From Hippophae tibetana (lineage: Eukaryota; Streptophyta; Magnoliopsida; Rosales; Elaeagnaceae), in contig CM072805.1 of the NCBI GenBank assembly GCA_037013495.1, positions 14,418,601 through 14,482,600 of the forward strand: a stretch of DNA of 64,000 nucleotides. The letters are read 5' to 3'. The notes under the pieces are model-generated. The model did no database searches and was not told the origin of the DNA. It saw only the letters and a program-made list of their open reading frames with translations. Within the stretch, counting starts at the first letter, position 1. Every line of letters begins with the position of its first letter. The position numbers and the translations under genes were made by a program. Of this stretch, positions 35,702 through 48,389 are shown in pieces.

Positions 35702-37452
35702 TGATAATACTGGTTTACTTGGCAATAAAAAAAAACTTGATATGCCAAAATGAGGTGTACAAATTTTATATAATTTCTAAAATAACTCATAAGTGCACGA
35801 ATTAGGTATAAAAAAGTAACAAATATACTTCTAAGGTTGATCTAAAGAGGAATCATGTGGCTTTTAAATCATTCAAAAATAAAAATAGATTCAATAAAAA
35901 CTTATGCAATTAAATATTTGTCATGTAATGGATAATTTATGGGATAAATTAGTTAGTTAATTATACTTGTCCGATGTATCCTATGATATTAGGGGTATGA
36001 AAATATCTTAAGGTAGAGATCATTTTTTTGTTAATTAATCTTTAACTTGTCACCTTCGGTCAGACCGACAATTTAAACCTTAATTAAATTACATTAATTT
36101 TCTTAGAAATTATTAAACTATTTAACTTGCCATCTTCGATCAAGTTGACAAATTAAACCTTAATTAAATTACACCCATTTTCTAAAAAAATCACAAAACC
36201 ATTTAACTTAGCACATTCGGTTTGGCCGATAATTTAAGCTTCATTAAGGTGTCTAAGTTAGGTTTAAGATTTAAGTATCTAAAACTAACTTTCAAATTTT
36301 AAAATGATTATTAAGGATATATTGTCAATATATCTTCAATAATAATTCTTATAAAAATCTTTGAAATAGTGCGCATTCTAACTGTATAGTTATTATAGAC
36401 CAAAGATTTAAGAGTATAACTCTAAATCACACTAACATTATTTAAACTCTAAATCTAACTCCCTTGTTTATTATGTAAAATATTTTATCAATATATTTTT
36501 CATTTATAAACTTTGATTTAAATCAAGATGATGAAATAAAACTTAATTCATTTTATAAAAATGTTTAATCTCTTTTAATATTTTACAAGCATAACAACAT
36601 TACTAATACCCCATAATATTTATAGCTAGACATACATAGTTTAATAAATTATCAATAAATTTAACATATATCATATTAAACGATACTTAGAAATATTTTA
36701 AAAAGAAAATATTTAAATATACCTCAATAGAATTCTCAGAATTGTTTCTAGAAAACCTCTAGAAAGAATTTTTATGCTATTTATTGAATTGAAACTAAAA
36801 GTTATTACATGAATTATGTTTTTTCAACTCCCAAAAAAGAAAAGTTTAAACTATTAAAAGAAAAACTAAGGAAAGCTAATAAATCAACTACTAAGAAAGT
36901 TGATGAGATGAAAGGGATATATTTTTAAAATAGATATAGGGTCTTATTTATAAGGTGAGGAAAGGAGAAAAAATAAATTTTTAACTTGGCACCGTGTCAT
37001 ACATTTTATTCACACCACAACATACATAACTTGTACACAGTTTGAGCATAATTCACTCTTTTTTCCGTGTGACGCATAATGTTTTCACGTTGTTGCCCAC
37101 ATTGATTTTGGACACTTTCCTTTGGCCTTACGCTGCAACTTACAATTTTTTCACGTTGTGGCACACTTCAAACTACATCACTTTGAAACCCTAATTTCCA
37201 TGTAATTTATTTTTCCACTTTTTAAACATATGTAATACTTTACAAATGTTTTCTTTTAATCTTCCAAGTTGTAATGGAGTACTTCAAGTATAATTCTCTA
37301 AGTTGATTGATTTTAATATAAGAAATACCTGAAAAATAATAAAATATTCTCATGATTTTGAAAAGATAGATTTGCATAAGAAAATATAAATATAAATAAT
37401 CATTAAACATACATAAAATGATGATATACTGAGTGCTTTTGGGCACTTATCA
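35702..37452 (-). repeat. Diverged Athila-like LTR
   Basis: Contains AAGTGCACGAATTA, AAGTATACTTCTAAGGTTGATCTAA-like blocks, the AATTAAACCTTAATTAAATT tract with three 'gaccgac' gaps, AATAATTCTTATAAAA and AAAACCTCTAGAAAGAATTT, all in the order of the LTR at 58288. It ends GGGCACTTATCA. The start at 35702 (TGATAATAC) is tentative and no convincing TSD was found. Confidence 0.7.
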
Positions 37453-37644
37453 TTAGGTAGTTTGAGTTCTAGCCTGGGGGTGTGGCATAGGTTATTTTTG
37501 CCTAAAAATCTCATTTGATGATCTTTATTGTCTGCATTACTTTATTTTGAAATGATTACATGGCAAGCCATTCTATAAAATTTTAAGTTGATGTTATTCC
37601 ACTCATTATCTATTCAACTCCCTATGGCTAATTAGATCTGTAAT

Positions 37645-37772
37645 AAAATATACCCATGATTTTGAAAAGATAGATTTGCTAAAGTATAATAAAATTATGC
37701 AAATACAAATCTATTTTGACACTAAACTATATATAAATTACGTTATTTTTGGTGCTTTTCATGTACTCACCA
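37645..37772 (-). repeat. LTR end fragment
   Basis: AAAATATACCCATGATTTTGAAAAG through GTGCTTTTCATGTACTCACCA matches the outer end of the Athila-like LTRs, and CAACCCCCAAC (polypurine tract, minus) follows at once. It is the remaining end of the 3' LTR belonging to the interior at 37773-41540. The stretch 37453-37644 between the two LTR pieces shows nothing recognisable. Confidence 0.6.
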
Positions 37773-40700
37773 CAACCCCCAACAAGCTTTGTACTAGCCT
37801 CTAGCAAGGATAAAAATAAAAACTAAACAAATTAAACTATCTTAAATTACTTTCCTGGATTGGCATGGTTGCATTTAGCGTATGCAACAAGCCTTTAAAT
37901 CATGTAGCTTGTCCCAATGAAAGAGTTCAAGTGTCATAAGGGATTTTAGAGATGATACCCACAAGCATAAAACTAAAATACAAAAAATTAAAATAAATAA
38001 CAAAAGTAAACAAATAATAAAAACTAATTTTTTACAAAGTAAAAACTAAAATGAAAATTTACAAACTAAAAATAAAATAGAAAATTTTCTCATGCTTTTA
38101 ATCTCTTTTAAATTTGCAATTAAAATTCAAAGCATAAGTAAATTGAGCCAAAAACATTCTGATTTTATTGTAAAAATTAGTTGGAAATCATAAATTCATA
38201 GTCCATAACAAAATGCATTAATATTGATTTACTCGATTTCATTGTTTGGAATCCAAATTTACATAAATTCTAAGCCGCACATGTCATATTCTCAATATTA
38301 CAATAACCTATTGGTTCAAGCACTCAATCAAAGATACATGTGAATTGAGTTTATGTAAAAGAATGAACTAATAAGTTTGCATATATTTAAAGAAAAAATG
38401 CTCAAAATAGTAAATAACATCGATCTCATGAAATGAATCAAATAAAATGATTTATAAAGAAATCAAATACTATTTTCATATATCAATTAAAATCATCAAA
38501 TAAAAATATTAAATATATGCCTTTAGAGATGAAGAAAATGCAATGACTTCAAGGGAATTTATTTCTTATTTTTATTTTGTAATAGTAATTTCTCATAACT
38601 TTGAAGTAATTTTGGATCATAGTACTTAGTTTATACTATTCATTTTTTATGCTCTCCCTTATATATATATATAACATCGATCTCATTTTTCGCAATCTTC
38701 TTCTTTTTTGAAAATCATGCATGAATAAAGAAAGTATATACTTTCAATTTATACACAAGTGATTTGATTTATGTAATAAAAATAAATATATTATTAGATG
38801 TACAATTCTTAGCATTCAATGCAAAACCAAGAGATTGTCTAACAATTTGAATAATCAAGAAGAGTGTTTAAAGGTGTAGAAAAACATTTATCACTCAAAT
38901 GGAAAGATAAAGGCTCAACATATTTTAATAAGGTAGTCTCCACTATTTGATTCCTAAATATCAATTTTAAGTGTATCTCAATTTCAATATTCTATTATAA
39001 AACACAAATTATGATTAAAAAAAACTAATTATCACATTACTCCATGATATATTTAAGAAAGTAATCCAATAGTACATAGACTCTATTATTTTCTTAAAAT
39101 CAACTAAAAATATGATAATTTTATAAAACAAATTTGTAAAAATGAACTTAGCAATCCCTAAACCAATATAAAAAAATAAATAAAAATAAAAATGTAAACA
39201 TATGTTTAATAAAAAAAATTTAAATTGTCAAAGTTTATGCAATGTTACTTCCTAGAACTTTAGAATGCATTCAATGTAACAAATGTAAATTAAAGATAAA
39301 GAAGAGAAAAGAGAAAAATTACTCCCTTACCATACATGATCAACTATTTGATGTTAAAATTTAGTGCATCCAACACCTGAAATATTTTAATCCACATAGA
39401 TAGAATAGTGTGTATTTCTTACCCATCTCAACAAACAATAATAGTTTTCAACAATTTTTAATATAATAAAAATTCTTCACATAAACATGAAATAAAAAAA
39501 ATTACACAAAACAAAATAAAATCAAAAATTAAAAAACAATTAAACAAAATACATAAAAATAATAAAAACTTGAAAAAAGCATGTAGTAAGTTTCGAGCTC
39601 AATCATCCATATCATCTGATCCTTGTTCTTGAATCATAATCTTGATCTTCGGTTTCTCTTAAATGGTTTAAATCCACCCTAAGATGGTTAAGTTGTAACT
39701 TATGCATTTCATGAAACATTTTTTTATAATTTGTGTGATCATGATGCTATTGATATGTACAACTAATGTGTTATACAACACAAGCTTGGTTAAAGTTTTC
39801 TATCTAGGTCATTATTTCATCTAAAATATGAATTTCATTCTTCATAGTCATTCTTGATGAAGAAATGACCTTTCTGTCCCTTTGGGCAATATTTTTACTA
39901 GAGGTGAGTTTATTGTATTATGCCATATTTAATAATTGGTCAGGTTGAAGCATAACTTCATCTTTTGAGTAAATCACCCTCACTTTTTCCTATAAAGTTG
40001 TAACGAGTTGAGGGAAGAAGTAGCTCAATTTGTAGTTGTTAGTAGACAATTTAATCCCGTAACGAATTATGTTTCCAACATCCATAAACATTTTGGATGT
40101 TATAGAATGTAGTAATATTACCTACTTTCTATCCATAAATCTGTAATGAGTGGATGACATAAGTCTAGAACAAACAAAATACTACTAAATGTGGGAAACC
40201 TTACCCAAATACTTAGCTTTAAACTCTTTTGGTTTTCCAATAGCATAACTCTATTTAGCACCTTCTTCTACTAAACTTTCTATTATTATATTATAATCAA
40301 CCTTGCTCAAGTAACCTGAACTCACCCTAGCCTATATTCATCAAACAATAATGGGAATTAATATTAGGCATCCCAAAGAGGACTAGTATACCCCCTACTT
40401 CAATCATATTAATAACAACATTGGGAACATTTGCATAAAATTTTCTAACAATTAATTCTATAGCAGCATCTAGTTCCTTAACAAACATTCTCCATCCTAA
40501 AGCTACTATCATATCAAAAATACCCTCAAATTGGCCATTTGGTCCCAAATCAAAGTGCATACCTCTTTCCATTATAAAACCTTTATTCATTTTTTATCTT
40601 TACCAAATATTAAGTTGGCCTCATAATTAGAAACCTTGCCCTTATCATATTCAATAGAAGTTGATGTCCCTTTTTCCTTTATCAAATCTACCCTTTTTGT

Positions 40701-41540
40701 GCCATTTATAAAAAATTAGGTAAATATACATCCAAGGGTTCACAAACAAGTCCAGATACAACAACACAATTCCAATTAATTTAAAATATTTTTCTTACTA
40801 CACTTTTCTAAATTAAGGTTTGGAGCTCTCTTTAATACAAAAATAATCCATAAAATTTAGAGAATTAATTTTAAGATCTAAATTCTAAATTTTTTTGATT
40901 ACTTATTTGTGTTGTTGTTGATGATGATGAATTTATAGAACACCCTTTTGTAAAAGATGAAGATTTGTTGATTGTTTTTTTTCAAAAACTTTCATTAGAA
41001 TGGGTAGGAAATAGATAGGAATTGACCTTTTGTGAAAAGATTCTAAATATTGTAGAAGAAAGATATGATTTTTAGGAGGTATTTAGGGTTGATATTTCTG
41101 GGCAAAATTTATACACAAATCATAGCATGGGTAAAAGCATGATGTGACATGATCTTTTGAAATTTCATGCAATTTTGAAAAAAAGCACTAGTGCCACAAT
41201 GAAGATTAATTTGTTAAACTATTTTTCATATTGATTTTCAATTTGAGACCCCTTTTTTATTATTTATTATTATTACTAACCTAATACTTAAATTTAAAGC
41301 ATACTAAATAACAAAATAATTATTATTATAATTATAACTAATATAAGCTTTTAATATAATTAATAATAAAATAAAACGAACTATAACTATTGAATAAAAA
41401 TAAGTCAAATTAACTTAGGTGGCTTCATTCTTTTAGTAAACTCAATGTTCCCACGTCATTAAGTTCAATTATTGTTTTTCCTGAAAAAATGTTCCTTGCC
41501 TTGCTTCTACAAGTCCTTAGTCAAATGCTCTTAGGGAGGT
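37773..41540 (-). mobile_element. Athila-like 3' interior: PPT, untranslated region and transposon ORF
   Basis: Opens with a polypurine tract (CAACCCCCAAC on +) and then follows 60451-62260 block by block: the GCATTTAGCG(T/C)ATGCAACAAGCCTTTAAA block, the ATCGATCTCATGAAA(T/G)GAATC block, the CATGCATGAATAAAGAA block. At about 39240-39300 comes a decayed stem-loop with ATGTAAATTAAAGATAAAG. Upstream in element sense lies a transposon ORF at 40327-40590. No RT or integrase is seen before the region meets another LTR at about 41550. Confidence 0.65.
40327..40590 (-). pseudogene. Fragment of plant transposon protein (Athila env-position ORF, PF20167-like)
   Basis: The open 87-codon stretch reads RGMHFDLGPNGQFEGIFDMI, then ALGWRMFVKE and AIELIVRKFYANVPN. 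The order 'GW..F, (hydrophobic) .VREFYAN' is characteristic of the 'putative plant transposon protein' domain encoded downstream of pol in Athila-type elements, the place where an envelope-like gene is described. The following VRG.WV-type segment is broken. Function of this domain is not known; this copy is a remnant of about one third of it. Confidence 0.6.
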
Positions 41541-41549
41541 GACTAAATA

Positions 41550-43020
41550 TTATGCACCTTAAATGACAAATAGATTTGTAATTGCGTAATTTTATCATCA
41601 TATAAGAAAATCTATTTTTTTTCAAAATGATCGATAAATTTTGTTGTTTTAAGATATTTTTGGCTTCAAAATGATTCAATTAATAAAGACATGAATAATT
41701 ATACCTAAAAGCACTCAATTGCAAACAAGAAGAATAGAAAGGATAACATATGTAAAGCCTTACATATGAACCAATCAAGCTTGTATGGGGTGGAACAAAA
41801 AGAAGTTCAATAGGTGTAGTTTAATGTGTGTAGCAGTTGAGTTTAATGCGTACTATTGTGCGAAAGCTTCGGATCGTGAATAAAATGCATGCCAAATCAA
41901 CACATGTTGTAGCATGAAAATAAATCATTTTGTGGTACCTAATCCTCTGATCCATATTTCTCTCCTTTTTGTAGCATTTTCTAAACCTATATAAACCCTT
42001 TTCCCCTATCTCATTTCATATCCCTCCTAATTTTTTCTTAGCTCTCTCTTTTCTCTTAAGTTTTTCTTTTCGTAATTTTAAAGTTCTCTCAATTTTGAGA
42101 GTTGAATAAATTTTTGTACATGTAGTAGTAATTTTTGGTGCAATAAAAGTTTACGTAGATCTATTTAGAGGTTTTTCATATACAAATTAGTACTAAAATT
42201 CTATATTTTGATGATACAATTGAGGTATTAATTTCAATTATGCTATTTTATTTTTAGAATTAATTTTATGTACTATTTTAATGTTATGTTTAATTTACTG
42301 ATTATTTATTAAATTAAGTATGTTTGGCTAAAATTTATATAGTTATTGATAATGTTGGTACGCTTGTGAAATATGAAAGTAAGTAACCATTCTTTATAAA
42401 ATGAATTAAGTTTTGTTTCTTCACTTAAGATGTAACAAACTTTGTTATAAAAATATATATTGATGTAGTAATTTTCATAAAAAACTTCAAATATGAAAGT
42501 TAGATTTTAGGATTTGATTATCTAGATCTAATTTAGAGTCCAAGTCTATATTTTGGATTTATTTATTTGGATCTAAGCTATACTCTATTTCAAAGATTTG
42601 TTTTTTTTAAACTACTATTAGAAAATATATTGACAACTAATTTTTTGTTTTAAATTTGAAAATCTTAAAATTAGTTCAACAATACTTCAATCTTAAATAT
42701 AACTTTGACACCGTGAATGAGAGTTCAAATTGTTGACCCGACCAAAGATGACAATTAAATGTTTTAATAATTTCTTAAAAAATAAGCACAATTTAATTAA
42801 ATAATTAATGATCGGCCCTACCAAAGGTGGCAAGTTATTTTCAATTAATAAATATTAATGGTCCACCAAAGGTGTTATTTATACATAAAATAAAGAATCA
42901 ATATTCTTTCATATATTTAATAACCTAGTTAATATTGAATAAGCATAATTAATAAACTAATATATCTAACAAATTCTCCATTGAATGATTAAATGTCTAT
43001 CTACTTGATACTTGTTGATT
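41550..43020 (+). repeat. Athila-like LTR, plus orientation
   Basis: Its reverse complement carries the LTR landmarks. There is a twice-repeated CACCTTTGGT(G)G block (42830 and 42860 region; in + sense ACCAAAGGTG), the TTTATAAGAATTATT-like tract, and a start resembling the 33545 block. A good TATA box sits at 41988-41995. The 3' end with GTGCACGAATC is missing, so it is truncated near 43020. Confidence 0.6.
41988..41995 (+). promoter_or_regulatory. TATA box of the plus-oriented LTR
   Basis: TATATAAA in ACCTATATAAACCC, followed by a long pyrimidine-rich leader, as in the intact element. Confidence 0.5.
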
Positions 43021-43379
43021 CAAATTTATTTTATTTTATTTTATGTTATTGGAATAGATATTTCAACCCCAAATATTGTAAGGTCTACATTTATTTTTTC
43101 ATTTTTAAGAATTTTGTTGAATAATTTAAAAATCAAGTAGTTCCTTTTTAGACCAACCTTGTAAGTATATTTGTTGCTTTTTACAAAGTGATTCGTACAA
43201 TTGCTAACTATTTTGTAAACCCAAAGCTCAAGCATCATTATACATATTAGTAGGGTGTCCCACTATAGAGCATATGCCAAAAGTTTTAACCTGTCCAATA
43301 GTCGACTATTGCACCAAAGTATTAAGATTATTTATTTTTTACTTAATGTGGAAGTTAGTGCTTACCTCATTTAAATTGC

Positions 43380-44060
43380 TTGATAATTAAGTCGGGTGCT
43401 AAATTTTTTAGAATTTGCAGCCATAATTGCAATCAAAGATTGTGCTTCAATTGGTGTTTTATTTACCATTGCCCCACCACTTGTAGCATCAATCTAGTTT
43501 CACTCTACAAGTGCTAACCCTTTGCATAAATATTGAAGCACCAATTGCTCACTTATTTGGTGTTGTGGGCAACTAGCACATAACCTTTTGAACCTCTCCC
43601 AATATGCATAGAGTTTTCCCCATTGGATTTATAAATCCTTGAATTTATTTCCTTATTTTTATGGTTCTAGAAGCTAATGAATCCCTTTTGGTAATGGATC
43701 TAGAGGGGATATAGTAAAGCCATTTCTTAGCACTATTCGCCAAAGAAAAGGGAAAAGCTCTAAGTTTGACTTGTTCTTTTGTGATCCCTCTTGGTTTCAT
43801 GCTAGAGAAAACTATATGGATTTCCTTCAAGTGTTTGTGTGGGACTTCTCTAGATAAACCCTTAAAAATAGGTAACAAATGGATCAATCTAGACTTATGT
43901 TCAAAACCTACCTCTGCATTGGGGTATACTATGAATAAAGGTTACTACTCTAAGTTAAGTACAACTAACTCATTGAGTGTTTGATCAACCATTTTTATGT
44001 TTTTCTGGTCAATTTTTGAATCAAGTACTGGATTCAATTGTCTTTTCTTGTAGTGGGTCT
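43380..44060 (-). pseudogene. gypsy gag remnant (third gag family)
   Basis: Minus strand: 43645-43887 is open and contains LIHLLPIFKG-like start, HKHLKEIHIVFSSMKPRGIT, QVKLRAFPFSLA and AKKWLYY. This family of plant gypsy Gags is different from those at 13777 and 56083. The next segment (CPxHxISEQL, then Y.G.) is recognisable but broken near 43400-43610. Upstream N-terminal residues extend to about 44060. No protease follows. Confidence 0.8.
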
Positions 44061-44255
44061 AACGATCCTTTTGATCCCAAGTTGTAGGAATGTTCTTGTC
44101 ATATTCAATGTATTCTTGAAAATTAAAACTTAGAAAAATTAGTAAACTAAAATTGAAAAGTTTAAAAGTAAAAGAATAATATTTTATATATTAATAATAT
44201 TATAAAATAAACAATAAAATTAAACTAATAATAAATGGCCATATTACAAAATCAT

Positions 44256-44273
44256 TCCCCATCAATAGTACCA
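44256..44273 (-). other. Decayed tRNA-Asp primer-binding site
   Basis: The minus strand reads TGGTACTATTGATGGGGA; 12 of 18 bases match the intact site TGGCGCCGTTGCCGGGGA. Five of the six changes are C-to-T or G-to-A. As in the intact element a 6-base spacer separates it from the LTR, here starting TGGCATGC at 44280. Confidence 0.6.
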
Positions 44274-44279
44274 AAAATT

Positions 44280-45045
44280 TGGCATGCTTGGAAACACACC
44301 AGTATACATGGTTAATTGTACAACTGATAAGTGATTTTAAGAACTAGGGTTGTCATACCTATGAGGATTGGAGACAATTTCTATTACTACTTATTAGTTT
44401 GTTAATGATTTAATTAAAGTTACCATAGGGGTAGTCTAAATTGTTTTTAAAAAGAATAACTTAAAATAATAAAATGAGATTGCAAAGGAGTTATAAGAGG
44501 AATGATTATGGGATGCTTACAATTCAAATAATCATGTCATGAATCAATATTTAGTTTCTTAAATACAATATTACTATTGCAATCTAAAATTATCCTTGAA
44601 TTCTCAACTTTAGCTTTAGAAATTTAGGCCCAGTTTCCATCTTTTCTTACTGCATAATGATTATTGATACCATCTATTAACCAATCTAAATTCTAAATAA
44701 TCTAGAGGTTCATTACTATATTTAATTCATTCATTTCATACAAATCTAAAAATGAGATAGCTAAATTAGACTAGATTAGAACAATAATTTAACCTTTAGC
44801 ATAGGTATTCAACCATATTTGTGACAGCTAAGAAAAGGTGTCATTTTCATAATACCCATTGATCCTATAAAACTGTGCCACGACACACATATTTCATGCC
44901 GACAACATGTGTTGTAATTTTGTGTTAGCTCTAAATATATATTTTTGCCTCTTTTTGCTCCTTTTGTTCCTAAGACTTATATAACATAAAGTAAACATAT
45001 AAAATGCATAGGAAATAATAAATCAATGTAAATATGTGAGAAGTA

Positions 45046-45082
<37 letters not shown>

Positions 45083-45097
45083 AAATGACACCAATCA
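44280..45097 (-). repeat. LTR next to the decayed PBS (about 0.8 kb)
   Basis: Bounded on the left by the PBS at 44256-44273 (so a 5' LTR for the gag at 43380-44060). On the right it meets a pyrimidine run plus stem-loop (so also in the position of a 3' LTR for whatever lay to the right). No sister copy is in the window; the ends are inferred from these sites and the TG/CA. Confidence 0.5.
45050..45079. repeat. (TA)n microsatellite
   Basis: About fifteen uninterrupted TA units. Confidence 0.95.
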
Positions 45098-45225
45098 ATC
45101 TCTCCCACACCAACTATTTGCTAGTCCTTAAGTAAATGCAAAATATGTTAAGTTTTCTAACATTATCTTAGGTGCTTAGAAGCACTATGATCTCAAATTT
45201 TAATATTCATTTAGTATACCCTAGA
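45098..45225 (-). other. Polypurine tract, stem-loop and short 3' interior of a truncated gypsy element
   Basis: CTCTCCCACACCAAC followed by ATTTGCT-AGTCCTT-AAGTAAAT (45116-45137), the same layout as at 8433-8469. The interior is cut off at about 45226 by the next LTR. Confidence 0.5.
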
Positions 45226-46497
45226 TGAGACAAGATTGGCAAGTAATGCCGATCTTGCGGATAGTTTTGTTTTATATTTGTAAAACTCCCGTAAGTGCAC
45301 GAATAATTATATAGAAAATGACAAGTATACTCTCAAGGTCGATCTAAGAAATGAATATATGTGGTTTTTAATTTATTATTCAAAATCTTAAAAACAAAAT
45401 TAAATCCTAAACATTCTGTCACGATATTTTGGTTTGTTTGTGTCTTAATCTATAAACCTAAAAAATAAACATAGATATGGATTTAATAAATAATTATGCA
45501 AATTTTTATTATTCATAATAGTGAAGTATTTAAGGATATAATAATTAAGGTTATTATATTTGTTCATATTATTTAAGTTATTAAATATATAAATTAATAT
45601 TTATTGATTCTCCTTTTTTATATTAATACCGCATTTGGTAGGGTTAAATATTCTTTATTAATTAAACAAATCAATTAACACCTATAGGTGGGGTCGATAA
45701 TTAATTTGGTTAATTAAATTAATTCATTTTTTCTAAGAGATTTAAAATGAACCATTTAAATGCTAGCTTTGGTAGGGTTAGACATTTTAAACTTTATTCA
45801 AGGTGTCCAAATTAAACCTAAGAATTTAATTATCCGAGTACTAACTCTCAAGATCTAAAACCATTACTGAAAATATGTTGTCAATACATTTTCGAATAAT
45901 AATTCTTATAAAAACTTTTGAAATATAGCTTCACTCTAACTACGGAATGATTGTACAACCAAATAAAAGAGCACTACTCTAAATCAGACCAGAAATTAAA
46001 CCTTAAAATCTAATTTTTAGATTTAAGTTTGTAATGAAAAATATTATATTTCTCCCTAACATCCTTAATATAAAATCTTGAATAAAAACAAAATTAGTTT
46101 ATTTTATAGGAATATTTTACCTATTTAATATTTCACAAGCATAAAAACTTTATTATTATATCATATTTACAAACATCGAGCCATGTTAAATTCAATCACA
46201 TAAAAATTAAACCTAACATATAGAATAAAACATAAAAAATAACTATAAAAATTCATTTTATAATTATACCTCAAAAGAATCCTTATAGAATTTTAATGTT
46301 AATTCTATTGCTGGAAAACCTCCAAACAGATTTGCATTTCCATTTATTGAATCAAAAAATAAAAATCTATAAAAGCATAGTAAGTTCTTCTCAGAAAGAG
46401 AAGAACTTTAAAACTAAGGAAACTTTTCTAGAGAGACAAAGCTAGAGAAAGAAAGAGTTGAGAAAATTGTGTATTTCACAATGGGGGAAGAGGGTCC

Positions 46498-46504
46498 TTT
46501 TATA
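46498..46504 (-). promoter_or_regulatory. TATA box of the outer LTR
   Basis: The minus strand reads CTATAAAAGG, at the place equivalent to the other LTR TATA boxes. Its U3 is now split by the inserted element. Confidence 0.5.
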
Positions 46505-46630
46505 GGTGAGGAAAAGGCCAAAAAAAGGTGGGAAAATATTTCAAAAAGTTTTTTTGGATGCATTTGGATACGCTAGCATGTGTTCGGGGCACAAAATTTG
46601 AGGTGTAAAGGCGCTAGGCGCGCGCGGGCG

Positions 46631-46758
46631 CACATAGGACATGGCACAAGAGTGTGCTAGTGCGTATAGGATATGGCGTAGGTGTGTTATACTTCGTGTG
46701 TGACACGGCATAGGTGTGTGCTAGCCCACATAGGACATAACACAAGCATGTACTGGCG
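46631..46758. repeat. GC-rich tandem repeat of 32-bp period in the outer LTR
   Basis: Units start at 46631 (CACATAGGACATGG), 46663 (CGTATAGGATATGG), 46695 (CGTGTGTGACACGG) and 46727 (CACATAGGACATAA), exactly 32 bp apart. It lies about 130 bp upstream of the TATA box. Confidence 0.8.
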
Positions 46759-46857
46759 CCCACAAAATTGGCACGACGTGTGATGGGCTTATGTTGGCTA
46801 CGTACGCTTGTTGTGTAAGTGTGGGCATGTGCCGATCGTGTGTTGGAAAAGTGCTAG

Positions 46858-46862
46858 GCATG
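46858..46862. repeat. Target-site duplication GCATG, left copy
   Basis: Five bases directly before the TGATGAAC start of the intact element, repeated after its end at 60151-60155. Confidence 0.9.
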
Positions 46863-48268
46863 TGATGAACGAAAACCGGCATCGCCGATTCTTGCCAATA
46901 CTTTGGTTTTAATATTTATAAAACTCTCGCAAGTGCACGAATCATTTCGTAGAAAATGATAAGTATACTCCCAAGGTCGATCTAAGGAAGGAATGTATGT
47001 GGTTTTTAATTTATTATTCAAACTTTTAAAAACGAAATTAAATCCTAAACATTCTGTCACGATAGTTTGGTTTTTGTGTGTTCCTAATCTAATAACATAA
47101 AAATAAACATATATACAGATTAATTAAATATAATCTAATAACATAAAAATAAACATAGATACAAATTCAATAAATAATTATCTAAAAATAAATACAAATA
47201 CAGATTCAATAAATATTTATGCAAATTTTATCATTTATATTAGTGGAGTATTTATGGATATAATAACTAAATTAATTATGCTTGCTCATATTATCTAGGT
47301 TATTAAAGATATAAATTGATATTTTATTGATCCTCTCTTTTTTATATAAATACCACCTTTGGTGGGGTTAGATATTCTTTGTTAACTAAACAAATCAATT
47401 AACACCTATGGGTGTGGTTGATAACTAATATGCTTAATTAAATTAATTCCTTTTTCTAAGAGATTGAAAATGAACCATTTAAATGCCACCTTTGGTGGGG
47501 TTAGACAATTTAAACATTATTCAAGGTGTCCAAATTAAACATAAGAATTTAATTATCCTAGTACTAACTTTCAAGTTTTAAAACCACTATTGAAAACATG
47601 TTGTCAATACATTTTCACATAATAATTCTTATAAAAACTTTTGAAATAGAGTTTCACTCTAACTACCGGGCGATTGTACCAACAAATAAAAGAGCACTAC
47701 TATAAATTAGACCGGATAACTAAACCTTAAAATCTATTTTTCAGGTTTAAGTTTGTAATGAAAAATAATATATTTCTCTCTAACATTCTTAATATAAAAT
47801 CTTGAATAAAAACAAAATCAATTCATTTTAAAGATTTTTACCTATTTAATATTTCGCAAGCATAACAACGTCATTATTACATCATTTTTACTAAACAGCT
47901 AGCATAGTTAAATTTAACCACAGACAAATTAAATATAACATGTAAGAATAAAGCATAAAAATAACTGTAAAGAAAATAAAATCCTTACAGAACTTCGACG
48001 CTATTCCCGTAGCTGGAAAACCTCCAAGCGGAATTTGCACTCCCATTTATTGAATCAAAAATCTAAACTATTACAAAAACATTACAAGTTCCTCTCAAAA
48101 AGAGAAGAACTCTACAACTAAGAGAATTGAACTAAAAACTAAGAGAAAAACTAAGAAAAGCTTAGAAACTAAGAAAGAAACTAAGAAAAACTTAAAAACT
48201 AAGAAATGGAGAAAGAAAGAAGAGAGAAGTGTGTTTTGAAGGTGTGTTTTGAAGTGAAGGGAAGGGGG

Positions 48269-48276
48269 TATTTATA
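48269..48276 (-). promoter_or_regulatory. TATA box of the 3' LTR
   Basis: The minus strand reads CTATAAATACCCCC. Transcription from here would run out of the element to the left. Confidence 0.7.
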
Positions 48277-48345
48277 GGTGAGGATGGAGAGAAAAAGTAG
48301 AGAAAAAAATGTTAAAAAAATGTAAAAACGTGGATTAGTGATTGC

Positions 48346-48374
48346 TGACGTCATTTGATGACGTCAGCATGACG
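48346..48374. promoter_or_regulatory. Paired TGACGTCA sites (bZIP/as-1-like), 3' LTR
   Basis: TGACGTCA at 48346 and 48359, plus TGACG at 48370. Core-to-core distances are 13 and 11 bp. About 75-95 bp upstream of the TATA box. Confidence 0.6.
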
Positions 48375-48389
48375 GGGGGCGGCTACACG

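Larger units (their letters stand above)
45226..46862 (-). repeat. Outer Athila-like LTR, left part (interrupted by the intact element)
   Basis: Starts TGAGACAAG and follows the LTR landmarks (AAGTGCACGAATAATT, AAGTATACTCTCAAGGTCGATCTAA and so on) up to the GC-rich block. At 46862 it is broken by insertion of the 13.3-kb element and resumes at 60156. Joined length is about 1.93 kb. A TATA box lies at 46498-46504 (minus). Confidence 0.85.
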
